Positions 7,958 to 16,801 of a stretch of 38,234 nucleotides of DNA are shown piece after piece. Numbering within the stretch: position 1 is the stretch's first letter; each line of letters starts with the position of its first letter. Made by a program: the position numbers and the translations under genes. The notes beneath the pieces were generated by a model, which saw nothing but the letters and a program-made list of their open reading frames with translations, was not told where the DNA came from and did no database searches. The DNA comes from a bacterium D16-36 (lineage in GTDB: Bacteria > Bacillota > Clostridia > Lachnospirales > Lachnospiraceae), in NCBI GenBank assembly GCA_003611745.1, contig RAYF01000003.1, forward strand, positions 1 to 38,234, read 5' to 3'.

Positions 7958-9337
7958 ATGGTAATTCTTCGGGAACAAAGGAAACATGCAAAATATGCGG
8001 ATGCAGGGAGGATACAGGAAGAAAGCATAACGTGTTGTGGGGAAAACAGTGCCTTGATTGGCTTTGCAGCTGATATAGGGACGACTACGATTGCCCTTAC
8101 AGCGGTGGACTTAAGGAGCGGGAATATTATCGGCAGCCTGTCAGAGATGAATGAGCAGACGAAACTGGGTGCAGATGTTATGATGCGGGTTATGCATTCG
8201 TTATCCGGAAAGAGGGGGAAGCTACATGAGATTGTAGTGCAGCAGATTGAGGGGATGGCAAAACGGATTCTGGCAGAAAAGGTAATGGGAATAGATGTTG
8301 GCAGAAGCCGCTTCATCTTCTCTGTGGTTGGGAATACAGTAATGTGCCACCTTTTTTTGGATCAGGATGTGGCAGGGCTGGCAGGATATCCATTCAGGCC
8401 GGCATACACAGGGAATTACCATTGCTGTGGGATAGATATCGGCATGGATTTTTTTAGCTGCGCTGAGGTTTATGTGTTGTCAGGCATCGCAGCCCACGTG
8501 GGGAGTGATGCGCTGGCTGTGATTGGGGCAGAAGGGTTGTATGGGAAAGATAAGATTCAGCTTGCTATTGATTTGGGGACAAATGCGGAGATTATTTTAA
8601 ATCAGAGGGGAACGGTCAAAGTATGCTCCACGGCAGCAGGCCCGGCATTCGAGGGGAAGGGCATTCAGTGTGGGATGCCAGCGAAGGAAGGGGCTGTAAA
8701 TGGAATTAAAATGTCTTCTGCAAATGGAAACATAGTATTAGAGTATATCTGTGGCAGATTGCCTAGAGGGATATGCGGATCGGGGCTGGTAGATGCTGTT
8801 GCAGGGCTTCGGAAATGCAGGGTATTGCAGCCGGACGGTTATCTGCTGTCTGCTGATGAGGCGGAAAGACAAAAAATACAGACAGGGATTAATAAGCGTA
8901 TAACTAAAAGGAATGGGCAGAATGCGTTTTTGTTTTATGCAGACGAGGAAAATAGTGAGGAAATTTATCTGCAGCAGAGTGATATCAGGGGGGTGCAGCT
9001 TGCGAAAGGGGCGATTCAGGCAGGCATCCAATGTCTTTTATCGGAAAGCCGGCTAAAACTCTCAGAGGTAGATGAGATTGTGGTGGCAGGGGTGCTGGGA
9101 AGTTGTATGCGCCCGGCAAACGCCGTCAGCATAGGGCTTTTGCCGGATACCCTTCCAAAACTGCGTTTTGCCGGAAATGCTGCGGGCAGGGGTGCGGTGC
9201 GTATCCTGACAGATAAAAGTTTTTTGGGGGACATGGAAAGGCTTGCCGGACAGATTTCACATGTTGAGCTGGCGCAGATGGAGGATTTTCAGGGACACTT
9301 AATGCGCTCTATGGAACTGGTGCCATTTTGCGGATAG
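7958..9337 (+). CDS. ASKHA-fold ATPase related to corrinoid-protein activators, lacking Fe-S domains
   Basis: The protein resembles the C-terminal DUF4445 ATPase part of RACo/RamA, which reductively reactivate corrinoid methyltransferase proteins. The 459 residues show the phosphate-1 motif ADIGTTTIAL near residue 35, the phosphate-2 motif AIDLGTNAEIIL near residue 206, and an adenosine-side motif VAGVLGS near residue 375. Canonical RACo has an N-terminal 2Fe-2S ferredoxin domain and RamA has C-terminal 4Fe-4S motifs; neither is visible here. There is no corrinoid protein or methyltransferase gene nearby. The actual substrate is therefore unknown, and a standalone ASKHA role is an inference. 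ATG at 7958 has GACGGGG about 8 nt upstream. Confidence 0.8.
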   Translation: MVILREQRKHAKYADAGRIQEESITCCGENSALIGFAADIGTTTIALTAVDLRSGNIIGSLSEMNEQTKLGADVMMRVMHSLSGKRGKLHEIVVQQIEGMAKRILAEKVMGIDVGRSRFIFSVVGNTVMCHLFLDQDVAGLAGYPFRPAYTGNYHCCGIDIGMDFFSCAEVYVLSGIAAHVGSDALAVIGAEGLYGKDKIQLAIDLGTNAEIILNQRGTVKVCSTAAGPAFEGKGIQCGMPAKEGAVNGIKMSSANGNIVLEYICGRLPRGICGSGLVDAVAGLRKCRVLQPDGYLLSADEAERQKIQTGINKRITKRNGQNAFLFYADEENSEEIYLQQSDIRGVQLAKGAIQAGIQCLLSESRLKLSEVDEIVVAGVLGSCMRPANAVSIGLLPDTLPKLRFAGNAAGRGAVRILTDKSFLGDMERLAGQISHVELAQMEDFQGHLMRSMELVPFCG

Positions 9338-9584
9338 TATAGATTTATCATTAAGTAAAAGTTGTAAATGGCATCATGATTTGGGGCAGCAGTGGATACA
9401 TATAATGAAAATTGATTTCTGTGAATCATATACAAAAAGATGATGCAAAACAGCAGGAAAAGTGATAAAATATTGGATGTATAAATGTGGTTTTGCTATA
9501 GGCGCAGGAAAGGCATGTGTTTATGGCAATACATAAGGCAGGATAATACTGGGAGGAGTTTACAGATAAAAAGGAGGGGCAGGT

Positions 9585-10376
9585 ATGAAGCTGGGATTTA
9601 TCGGTGCAGGTAATATGGCACAGGCAATGATAGGGGGGGTGCTGGGTTCCGGCCTCCTGCAAAAAGATGATATCATTGCTTCTGCTGCGACGCAGAACAC
9701 GATAGAAAAGGTGCAGAAACAGTACGGTATCCGGACAACGCTGAATAACAGGGAGGCGGCAGATGCCGATATTGTATTTCTGGCAGTAAAACCAGCCTAT
9801 TGCGGGCAGGTTATCGAGGAGATAAAAGATACGGTGTCAGAGCAGCAGATTATTGTTTCGATTGCAGCAGGCAAAACGATGGCATGGCTGGAGGAGAAAT
9901 TTGGGGGAAAGAAAAAAATCATCAGGACAATGCCAAATACCCCGGCATTGGTTGGCGAAGGGATTACGGCTGTCTGCCCCAATGACAATATAAGCACAGA
10001 GGAGCTGCAGTCGGTATGTAAGATTTTAGAAAGTTTCGGCAGGGCAGAAGTGGTTCAGGAATCTATGATGGATGCAGTTATCGCAGTCAGCGGGAGTTCG
10101 CCAGCGTATGTGTTTTTGTTCATAGAGGCTATGGCAGATGCTGCTGTGGCGGAGGGGATGCCAAGGGCTACAGCATATCAGTTTGCAGCGCAGTCTGTAC
10201 TTGGCAGTGCCAGAATGGTATTAGAAACCGGAAAGCATCCGGGAGAGCTAAAGGATATGGTGTGTTCGCCTGCAGGGACTACGATAGAGGCGGTACGGGT
10301 GCTGGAACGGAAAGGGCTGCGCGGAAGCGTAATGGAATGCATGAGGGTCTGTGCGGACAAGTCCAGAAATATGTAA
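9585..10376 (+). CDS. proC: Pyrroline-5-carboxylate reductase
   Basis: The enzyme reduces 1-pyrroline-5-carboxylate to proline with NAD(P)H, the last step of proline synthesis. The 263-residue protein begins with the dinucleotide-binding motif GFIGAGNMAQAM and has the family's AVKP segment after the Rossmann core. The C-terminal signature region GSSPAYVFLFIEAMADAAV and the segment CSPAGTTIEAV match the ProC dimerisation domain. Length fits the family (about 260-280). AAAAAGGAGGGGC provides a strong ribosome-binding site. proA and proB are not in the window. The stop codon is followed at once by a 16-bp palindrome. Confidence 0.96.
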   Translation: MKLGFIGAGNMAQAMIGGVLGSGLLQKDDIIASAATQNTIEKVQKQYGIRTTLNNREAADADIVFLAVKPAYCGQVIEEIKDTVSEQQIIVSIAAGKTMAWLEEKFGGKKKIIRTMPNTPALVGEGITAVCPNDNISTEELQSVCKILESFGRAEVVQESMMDAVIAVSGSSPAYVFLFIEAMADAAVAEGMPRATAYQFAAQSVLGSARMVLETGKHPGELKDMVCSPAGTTIEAVRVLERKGLRGSVMECMRVCADKSRNM

Positions 10377-10378
10377 GG

Positions 10379-10394
10379 AATTGTAGACAATTCA
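10379..10394. repeat. Short palindrome after proC
   Basis: GAATTGT (10379-10385) and ACAATTC (10388-10394) form a perfect inverted repeat starting 2 bp after the proC stop. With its flanking TAAG it looks like a compact version of the AAGGAAYTGT palindromes at 7868 and 21931. No T-run follows. Confidence 0.4.
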
Positions 10395-10493
10395 AGATGT
10401 GTCAGTTATTTTCAAACATGCTCTAAGAAAAGAGTTATGGAAAAGGGGATTATTTCATAGGATAAAGGGAACAGGTTGCAAAGGGAGATTGTT

Positions 10494-11180
10494 GTGGCAG
10501 GAAATATGCAGCTATCCGGGATAATTCCAAAAAGGACGCCAGTCAGGGGCAGAAACAAAAGGTTTGTGTGGCGCTGGCTGTTTCTTATGCTGTTGTTTGT
10601 GAGCGCAGCCGTGCAGGTGCGGTGGATTCAGAAACTTGGGCAGCAGATTATGATTTCAGAAAAGATGGAGCGGCAGTGCTCTGCAGAGGAAGTAAGGGAT
10701 TTACTAGGGGAAATGAAATGTTTTCCGGTCAGGGAAGACAGATCTGGCGGGGAGACATGGTATTATGAGAACGGCTACGGCGATGCCAGATCATATGGCG
10801 GAAAGCGGCAGCATGAGGGAATTGATATTATGGCGTCCAACAACAAGGCAGGCTATTTTCAGATTCAGTCCGTGACGGATGGGATTGTAGAGCAGATGGG
10901 ATGGCTGCCGCTTGGCGGATACCGTATCGGGGTGCGCAGCAGCACAGGGTATTATTATTATTATGCGCATATGGATGAATATGCAGATGGCATGAAAATC
11001 GGGAAAAAAGTGTCTTGCGGCGATATACTGGGAACGATGGGGAATACCGGTTATGGGGAGGAAGGCACAAAAGGAAAATTTGCAGTACATCTTCATTTTG
11101 GGATTTACCGTCAGGTGAAAGGGAAGGAGAAGAGTTTAAATCCATATTATTTTCTCAACTATCTGACGGATGTTTCATAA
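10494..11180 (+). CDS. M23-family metallopeptidase, membrane-anchored
   Basis: M23 (LytM-type) peptidases are zinc enzymes that cut peptidoglycan cross-bridges or stem peptides. With the GTG at 10494 the protein has 228 residues. A single hydrophobic anchor lies near residues 20-40, and the catalytic domain occupies about 85-225. The zinc and catalytic motifs are present: H107-x3-D111 (HEGID) and H199-x-H201 (HLHFG). An active enzyme outside the membrane is therefore plausible. Starts at TTG 10476 and ATG 10506 are also possible; 10494 has AAGGGAG 6 nt upstream. A sporulation or cell-wall remodelling role is not shown by the context. Confidence 0.85.
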   Translation: MAGNMQLSGIIPKRTPVRGRNKRFVWRWLFLMLLFVSAAVQVRWIQKLGQQIMISEKMERQCSAEEVRDLLGEMKCFPVREDRSGGETWYYENGYGDARSYGGKRQHEGIDIMASNNKAGYFQIQSVTDGIVEQMGWLPLGGYRIGVRSSTGYYYYYAHMDEYADGMKIGKKVSCGDILGTMGNTGYGEEGTKGKFAVHLHFGIYRQVKGKEKSLNPYYFLNYLTDVS

Positions 11181-11247
11181 TATAGCAGGGTACCGTATAC
11201 TGAAATAACAGATAATTTATGTTGTGGAGAAAGGCGGGGGGATACTT

Positions 11248-12063
11248 ATGGAGATACAATTGTGGCGGGAGATATTGGCGCCTTATCAGCTTGCTGTAGA
11301 TGAGCTGGTGGTAAAGTTTAATCATGTAAAACAGCAGTATCAGAATGCTAAAATGTATTCACCGATAGAGATGGTCAGCGGCAGGGTGAAACGTGTGACT
11401 AGTATTCTGGAAAAGGCGCAGAGAAAAGGCGTGAGCATGGAAAACCTGACAGAGAAAATTGAGGATATTGCAGGAATCCGCCTAATCTGCCAGTTTGTGG
11501 AGGATATTGAGACGGTAGTAAAGATTATCCGTAAGAGGGATGATCTGGAGATAAAGCAGGAGAAGGATTATATTACGAAAAGCAAGCCTAGCGGTTACAG
11601 AAGTTACCATATCATTGCTTATTATACGGTTCAGACGGTTAGTGGGGCTAAGCGGATTGAAGTAGAGATACAGATCAGGACGCTTGCAATGAACTTCTGG
11701 TCGACGATTGAGCATTCCCTGCAGTATAAATATAAAGAACATATGCCGGATGAACTGAGGATGCGCCTATTGCGCGCGGCGGATGCGGTGGATGCGCTGG
11801 ATAATGAAATGGCTTCCGTGCGTGATGAGATTATGGATGCGCAGAATTCCAACAAGAGAAAGGCGACGATTATTTCGGATATATTAAATAATATAGAAAA
11901 TTTGTATTATGTCGCGAATGAAAGGGAAGTTACGAAGATTCAGAATGAATTTTTCAAAATATACAGGGAGGATGATATGCAGATGCTTGTACGGTTTAAT
12001 AAGCAGTTGGATATTATCGCGGAAATGTACCGCGCCCAGAGTGTGCTGGGCAGTATTGTGTAA
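11248..12063 (+). CDS. Small alarmone synthetase-like GTP pyrophosphokinase
   Basis: The protein matches the RelA/SpoT nucleotidyltransferase domain of the RelQ/YjbM class, which transfers pyrophosphate from ATP to GTP or GDP to make (p)ppGpp. The 271 residues include DIAGIRLICQFVEDI, KPSGYRSYHIIA and EVEIQIRTLAMNFWSTIEH, all signature segments of the synthetase fold. There is no HD hydrolase domain and no TGS/ACT region, so it should be synthesis-only. It is longer than RelQ (about 210) because of a C-terminal helical extension of unknown role. ATG at 11248 is preferred to GTG 11224, since GGCGGGGGGA lies directly upstream. Confidence 0.88.
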   Translation: MEIQLWREILAPYQLAVDELVVKFNHVKQQYQNAKMYSPIEMVSGRVKRVTSILEKAQRKGVSMENLTEKIEDIAGIRLICQFVEDIETVVKIIRKRDDLEIKQEKDYITKSKPSGYRSYHIIAYYTVQTVSGAKRIEVEIQIRTLAMNFWSTIEHSLQYKYKEHMPDELRMRLLRAADAVDALDNEMASVRDEIMDAQNSNKRKATIISDILNNIENLYYVANEREVTKIQNEFFKIYREDDMQMLVRFNKQLDIIAEMYRAQSVLGSIV

Positions 12064-12094
12064 ATGAAAAACGAGATATGAAATGAGAGGACAC

Positions 12095-13483
12095 ATGGGA
12101 AATTTGCCAGATGCCTTTGTGAAGAGCATGAAGGAGCTTTTGGGCGGGGAATATGCGCAGTATGCAGGCAGCTTTGCAGAGAGCCCCTTCACAGCTTTTC
12201 GCATTAATACTAGAAAGATATCAGCAGAGCAGTGGAAAGAGATTGCCCCTTTTCAGATGACGGAGATTGCGTGGACAGAAAAGGGGTTCTATTATGATGC
12301 AGATAAAGATATCCCGTCAAAGCACCCGTACTATTATGCAGGGCTTTATTATATCCAGGAGCCAAGCGCCATGGTTCCGGCATCGCTCCTTCCGGTTGTG
12401 CCGGGGGACTACGTGCTGGATTTATGTGCTGCGCCGGGCGGAAAAGCGACGGAACTTGGCGCAAAGCTGGGGGGCGACGGCCTGTTAGTTGCAAATGACA
12501 TTAGTGTGTCACGCGCTATGGCGCTTGCCAAAAACCTGCAGATGGCAGGGATAGGAAATGCCGTGGTGACGGCAGAGGCACCAGAAAGTCTGTGCAGTGT
12601 TTTTGAGGGTTTTTTTGATAAAATTCTGGTTGATGCACCCTGCTCCGGCGAGGGGATGTTCCGGCGGGAACCAAGAATGATAAAGGACTGGCTGGAAAAG
12701 GGGCCGGAGTACTATGCAAAAATGCAAAAAAAGATACTTTCGGATGCCTGCAGGATGCTAAAGCCCGGCGGCTATCTGGTTTATTCTACCTGTACATTTT
12801 CTGTCACGGAGGATGAGAAGGTGGTACAATGGCTGTTGGGGCAGTATCCGGATCTGGAAATCTGCCCGGTTGAACGGAAAGAGGGTTTTTGCAGGGGGAG
12901 ACCGGATTTGGTCGAGGATGGGGCCCCAGAGCTTAGCCACTGTGTCCGCATTTATCCGCACCTTGCGAAAGGGGAGGGCCATTTTGCGGTTCTTCTAAGG
13001 AAAGGAGGCGGGGAGGAAAGCAGGGAAACAGAGGCGGGACAGGCAGCAGAGAGGGCGCAGAGGAAGAAAAAGGAGGCTTTCGTGCAGAGTGAGATAGAAG
13101 CATTCGTGAGTGGGCTTCCATTTGACAGGGACAGGATTACAGTACATAGTGATTCGGCCGAGATGCTTCCTGAGTGCGGAAGGTCTTTTTCAGGGCTGCG
13201 GATTGTATACCGGGGGCTTCCGCTTTGTGAGTGGAAATATAAATTAAAGCCATCACATCAATTGGCTCTGGCCCTAAAGGAAACAGATTTCGGGCAGGTG
13301 CTGAACCTAAAAGTGGATGATGAACGTGTTATCCGCTATTTAAAAGGTGAAACTATTGCTATGGATGAAAAATATCTTGGGAATGTATTAGTATGCGTAG
13401 ATGGTTTTGGGCTGGGATGGGGTCAGGGAAATGGCCGGGGGACATTGAAGAATAAGTATTATGCAGGATGGCGGTATCAGTAG
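12095..13483 (+). CDS. RsmF-type 16S rRNA m5C methyltransferase
   Basis: This is a RsmB/NOP-family SAM-dependent RNA cytosine-5 methyltransferase with an RsmF-like C-terminal extension. In the 462-residue product the SAM-binding loop CAAPGGKAT is at 111-119, and the two catalytic-type cysteines are C183 (DAPCSGEGM) and C233 (STCTF). The last roughly 150 residues, after a charged low-complexity linker near 305-330, resemble the RsmF C-terminal RNA-binding domains. ATG 12095 is chosen over ATG 12083 because GAGAGGA lies just before it and because MGNLPDAFVKSM matches the usual family start. The exact target cytosine cannot be read from sequence. Confidence 0.9.
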   Translation: MGNLPDAFVKSMKELLGGEYAQYAGSFAESPFTAFRINTRKISAEQWKEIAPFQMTEIAWTEKGFYYDADKDIPSKHPYYYAGLYYIQEPSAMVPASLLPVVPGDYVLDLCAAPGGKATELGAKLGGDGLLVANDISVSRAMALAKNLQMAGIGNAVVTAEAPESLCSVFEGFFDKILVDAPCSGEGMFRREPRMIKDWLEKGPEYYAKMQKKILSDACRMLKPGGYLVYSTCTFSVTEDEKVVQWLLGQYPDLEICPVERKEGFCRGRPDLVEDGAPELSHCVRIYPHLAKGEGHFAVLLRKGGGEESRETEAGQAAERAQRKKKEAFVQSEIEAFVSGLPFDRDRITVHSDSAEMLPECGRSFSGLRIVYRGLPLCEWKYKLKPSHQLALALKETDFGQVLNLKVDDERVIRYLKGETIAMDEKYLGNVLVCVDGFGLGWGQGNGRGTLKNKYYAGWRYQ

Positions 13484-13571
13484 CAGCATACCCGCATTGC
13501 ATAAAGTGGGGCGCAGGTTTTGTAAAGGATCCTGCCTGCTGTATTATGTAAACCGCCCGGAGGGGATTTTT

Positions 13572-14135
13572 ATGAAAGTACAACGTGGAGAGTTTGGATA
13601 TATTAGGGCGAGGAAGAGGAGGGCGCTTCTTGGGACGGTATGGATGGCGGTGATTGGAATAGCAGTTTTTTTGACAGGGCTTTTTCTGAATAAAATGTCA
13701 AACCGCAATATTTTTACAGTCCTTGCGGTGCTTTTTGTGCTGCCGGGGGCAAAATTTCTGGTAGCATATATTGTTACATTTCCGTATCATTCGGTTGGGA
13801 AAGAGCGGTATGATAAAGTTCAAAAAAACATGCCAGAGGGGATGGCACTCTATACAGATTTGGTGATTACTTCTCCGGAAAAGGTAATGCATCTTGATTT
13901 TGCCGTGGTGGGGAATGGGCATGTTATCTGTCTTCTGGGGCAGCGGAAACAGGAGATTTCTTATGTCCGCAAGTATCTCACTGACGGTGTCCATAATTGG
14001 GGAAGCGGCTACAAAGTGAAGGTAGTGGACAGTGAAAAAAAATTTTTAGGGGAATTAGCAGGCGTTAAGCCTTGTGAGGTGGATGAGGAGGAGGAAAAGA
14101 ATGTGAAATCCTATCTCATATCCCTTATTGTATAG
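13572..14135 (+). CDS. Small two-helix membrane protein of unknown function
   Basis: I do not recognise this protein. The 187 residues start with a basic cytoplasmic segment (RARKRR) and two hydrophobic helices (about 20-40 and 47-68). A soluble domain of about 115 residues with mixed strands and helices follows. No catalytic motif is apparent. ATG 13572 has GGAGGGG 6 nt upstream, which is better than more upstream in-frame codons. Its stop codon abuts the next gene, an RluA-type pseudouridine synthase, suggesting an operon with RNA-modification and recombination genes. Confidence 0.7.
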   Translation: MKVQRGEFGYIRARKRRALLGTVWMAVIGIAVFLTGLFLNKMSNRNIFTVLAVLFVLPGAKFLVAYIVTFPYHSVGKERYDKVQKNMPEGMALYTDLVITSPEKVMHLDFAVVGNGHVICLLGQRKQEISYVRKYLTDGVHNWGSGYKVKVVDSEKKFLGELAGVKPCEVDEEEEKNVKSYLISLIV

Positions 14136-14176
14136 TGGCTGCCGTTTTGCGGCAAGGAGGAAGGGGGAGGCAGGGC

Positions 14177-15184
14177 GTGAGAACTGTGCAGGTTACAAGG
14201 CAGGAAGCGGGGCAGAGGCTGGACAAGTATCTGGGTAAGTATTTAAGCCTTGCGCCGAAAAGTTTCTTTTATAAGATGCTTAGGAAGAAGAATATCGTCC
14301 TAAATGGAAAAAAAGCAGAGGGTAGGGAGAGGCTTGCGGAAGGAGACGAGATTACGCTATTTTTGTCAGATGAAACAATTGCAGGGTTCCGTGTGGAGCA
14401 TACAGGGAAAGCCTCTGCCCAGAGAGGGTCCGCATCGGGGGGGGCAGGGCTGTCTGTTGTTTTTGAGGACGAGGATGTGTTAATTGTCAATAAGCCTGCA
14501 GGGATGCTGTCGCAAAAAGCCGATAGGTCGGATATATCTTTATCAGAATATATTGCGGACTATATTATGGGGCAGCAGCAGGGGGAGTCGACATTCCGGC
14601 CGGGAATCTGCAACCGCCTTGACCGCAACACGACAGGGCTTGTGGCGGCAGGGAAAAACATAGAGAGCCTGCAGTATCTAAACCGGCTTTTTCGGGAAAG
14701 GAATCTGGAAAAATATTATCTCTGCCTCGTAAAAGGAAAAATACTTAAGAGGGCAGAGATTGACGGATATCTCAGGAAGGATGGGAGCCATAACCGTGTA
14801 AGCATTGCGGCGGAGGGGACGGAAGGGGCAGTCCGTATTGTCACCGCATATGAGCCACTTAACAATATGGTCTGGAAGGGTCAGGATTATACCCTGCTGA
14901 AAGTGCATCTTGTTACAGGAAAATCACACCAGATCCGCGCGCATCTGCAGAGCATCGGTCATCCCATTGCGGGCGATACAAAATACGGGGAGAAGAGCCT
15001 GTACCACCTTTTTAAAAAGGAATTTGGGGTGAGGTACCAGCTTCTCCATGCATGGAAGCTCTGCCTTGGAGCCCCGGAATATCTGCCGCGGAAATACCAT
15101 GGTGCAGTCTGGCAGGCGCCTCTGCCGGATAAATTTGAGAAGGTGCTTGCGGGGATGGGTGTGGACATGCAGATGTTTTGCTGA
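14177..15184 (+). CDS. RluA-family pseudouridine synthase
   Basis: The enzyme converts uridine to pseudouridine in rRNA or tRNA. The 335-residue protein has an N-terminal S4 RNA-binding domain (about 8-60, with RLDKYLGKYLSLAPKSFFYKML). The catalytic RluA domain (about 95-320) carries the aspartate D149 in CNRLDRNTTGLV and the later segment TGKSHQIRAHLQSIGHPIAGD. GTG 14177 is chosen because it follows GGGAGGCAGGGC. A GTG at 14135 is open but overlaps the previous stop and has no comparable site. The precise target (RluB/C/D type) cannot be assigned. recU follows after 13 bp. Confidence 0.92.
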   Translation: MRTVQVTRQEAGQRLDKYLGKYLSLAPKSFFYKMLRKKNIVLNGKKAEGRERLAEGDEITLFLSDETIAGFRVEHTGKASAQRGSASGGAGLSVVFEDEDVLIVNKPAGMLSQKADRSDISLSEYIADYIMGQQQGESTFRPGICNRLDRNTTGLVAAGKNIESLQYLNRLFRERNLEKYYLCLVKGKILKRAEIDGYLRKDGSHNRVSIAAEGTEGAVRIVTAYEPLNNMVWKGQDYTLLKVHLVTGKSHQIRAHLQSIGHPIAGDTKYGEKSLYHLFKKEFGVRYQLLHAWKLCLGAPEYLPRKYHGAVWQAPLPDKFEKVLAGMGVDMQMFC

Positions 15185-15197
15185 AAGGAGAGAGAAA

Positions 15198-15731
15198 ATG
15201 CCATCGTGGAATTCCAGAGGGCTTCGCGGCTCTGTACTGGAGGAAGCTTTAAACATTACAAATGAAAAATACAGGAGGGAAAAGCTGGCGCTGGTCCAGA
15301 AAATTCCTACGCCGATTACGCCGATGGAAATTGATCAGGAAAAACATCACATTACACTGGCATATTTTGAGCAGAAAAGCACAGTAGATTATATCGGGAA
15401 TGTTCAGGGGGTTCCGGTCTGCTTTGATGCGAAGGAGTGTGCAGCAGACACATTCCCAATACAGAATATCCATGAACATCAGGTTAATTTTATGAGGGAA
15501 TTTGAGGAGCAGGATGGGGTCGCTTTTCTTATAATATTCTTTTCCAAGGCAGAAGAATACTATTATGTGCCGTTCCGTGATATGCTTTTTTTCTGGGACC
15601 GGGCAAAGGGCGGCGGGCGCAAGAGCTTCCGCAGGGAGGAACTGGATGCAGGATACCGGATTCCTTTTAGTAACCAGATTTATGTACACTATCTGGAGGC
15701 ATTGTCCAAGGATTTGGAAAAGAGGGGGTAA
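15198..15731 (+). CDS. recU: Holliday junction resolvase RecU
   Basis: RecU is the Firmicute-specific nuclease that cleaves Holliday junctions and also modulates RecA. The 177 residues begin MPSWNSRGLRGSVLEE, followed by IPTPITPMEID and the catalytic metal-binding region DYIGNVQGVPVCFDAKEC, with Asp, Asp and Lys of the PD-(D/E)XK core. The segment FPIQNIHEHQVNFM is also diagnostic. ATG 15198 is preceded by AAAGGAGAG. A longer open frame upstream overlaps the pseudouridine synthase gene and is not coding. In other Firmicutes recU is paired with a penicillin-binding protein gene; here it follows rRNA/tRNA modification genes instead. Confidence 0.96.
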   Translation: MPSWNSRGLRGSVLEEALNITNEKYRREKLALVQKIPTPITPMEIDQEKHHITLAYFEQKSTVDYIGNVQGVPVCFDAKECAADTFPIQNIHEHQVNFMREFEEQDGVAFLIIFFSKAEEYYYVPFRDMLFFWDRAKGGGRKSFRREELDAGYRIPFSNQIYVHYLEALSKDLEKRG

Positions 15732-15737
15732 GAATCA

Positions 15738-16682
15738 GTGTTAATGGGGGTATCCTTTTACTATATTTTAATGGAATTTTATATTTTTAGTTTTGCTGGG
15801 TGGATTTATGAGTGCTGTTTTGTGTTCTTACGTGACAGGAAATTTATTAACAGGGGATTTCTGGTAGGGCCGATTATTCCGCTGTATGGTTTTGGCGGGG
15901 TGTTTGTCTATCTGCTTCTGCGGCCGTTTGCTGATATTCCCAGCCTGTTATATATTATGGGGATGGCTGTGGCAACGCTGGTGGAATATATTACTTCATG
16001 GCTGTTAGAGATATTTTTTCATACACAGTGGTGGGATTATTCCGGCCAGCAGTATAATTTTCAAGGAAAGATTGCAGTGATTCCGTCGCTCTTCTGGGGC
16101 CTTTTATCGCTGCTGCTGTTTGATGTGTTCCATCCTGTGGCAGATTTTTTGATAGGGAGCATTTCGGAGGAAACAGGCCGTGTGCTGCTGGCAGTATTTC
16201 TAATTATTACTGCACTGGACATTATCTATACGCTGATTACTACAATTAATTTCAGGAAACAGCTGGAAAATCTGTACGAGTTCCGAAAAGAGCTGGAGTA
16301 TCTGCTAGAGGATATGAAACTGGTATCACTGAAAGAGATTTTATCCAGTACGACAAAGGAATGGTCTGAGCGGTTTCCACTGTCAGGGCTTTCCGAGAGA
16401 AAGGAGTTGTTTATCCAGAAGCTAAGCAGCATGAGGAATTCCGCGGAAGAGGGGGATTCGATGTTTTCTGCGATAGAAGAGCGGTTCCGGGCGTATTGGG
16501 AAAAATGCAGCCGTTTTTTAAAGAAGACTCCTTTGATTGGAAACCAGCGCCTGCTTGATGCATTTCCATCTATGAAGATTATTACTAAAAATCATTCTGC
16601 GGTGGAAGTAAAGGAGCTGCTGCTGAATATTAAGCAGAAGGCTGGGAGCCGTAAAAAGGGCCATGACGGGAATGGGCATTAG
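15738..16682 (+). CDS. CmpB-like multi-pass membrane protein (PF06541 type)
   Basis: Residues 1-160 match the 'putative ABC-transporter type IV' membrane family. It has about five hydrophobic segments and the signature GWIYECCFVF, then NRGFLVGPIIPLYGFGG and LLEIFFHTQWWDYS. The C-terminal 130 residues are soluble, charged and partly coiled, and I cannot assign them. Despite the family name, no ABC ATPase lies beside it, so transport is unproven. GTG 15738 has AGAGGGGG about 9 nt upstream; ATG 15744 is the alternative start. It closes the run of genes before the nrdD promoter. Confidence 0.8.
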   Translation: MLMGVSFYYILMEFYIFSFAGWIYECCFVFLRDRKFINRGFLVGPIIPLYGFGGVFVYLLLRPFADIPSLLYIMGMAVATLVEYITSWLLEIFFHTQWWDYSGQQYNFQGKIAVIPSLFWGLLSLLLFDVFHPVADFLIGSISEETGRVLLAVFLIITALDIIYTLITTINFRKQLENLYEFRKELEYLLEDMKLVSLKEILSSTTKEWSERFPLSGLSERKELFIQKLSSMRNSAEEGDSMFSAIEERFRAYWEKCSRFLKKTPLIGNQRLLDAFPSMKIITKNHSAVEVKELLLNIKQKAGSRKKGHDGNGH

Positions 16683-16721
16683 GTTGCAATAATGTTATCC
16701 ACGTTTACTGTATCGAAGGGA

Positions 16722-16769
16722 AAACAATATTTAGTACCATATCTTGAAAATAGATACAAGATATGGTAT
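16722..16769 (+). promoter_or_regulatory. Tandem NrdR boxes in the nrdD promoter
   Basis: Two 16-bp sites begin at 16722 (AAACAATATTTAGTAC) and 16754 (ATACAAGATATGGTAT). They match the NrdR consensus ACACAATATCTAGTGT at 12 and 11 positions respectively by eye. Their 32-bp offset equals three DNA turns, the known spacing for cooperative NrdR binding. An additional perfect 12-bp inverted repeat, TACCATATCTTG (16735-16746) with CAAGATATGGTA (16757-16768), lies across the same region. Confidence 0.8.
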
Positions 16770-16772
16770 TAT
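16744..16772 (+). promoter_or_regulatory. nrdD promoter
   Basis: TTGAAA (16744-16749) and TATTAT (16767-16772) are 17 bp apart. The second NrdR box covers the spacer and the -10 edge, so bound NrdR would block polymerase. This places the nrdD start of transcription near 16780 and implies a leader of about 100 nt. Confidence 0.75.
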
Positions 16773-16801
16773 TCTTTATATTATAGGAGAGTTTTTCTGG
16801 T

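Noticed and set aside
9440-9475. proC promoter with an extended -10 TGATAAAAT
   Set aside because: No matching -35 hexamer at 16-18 bp; support too weak to list.
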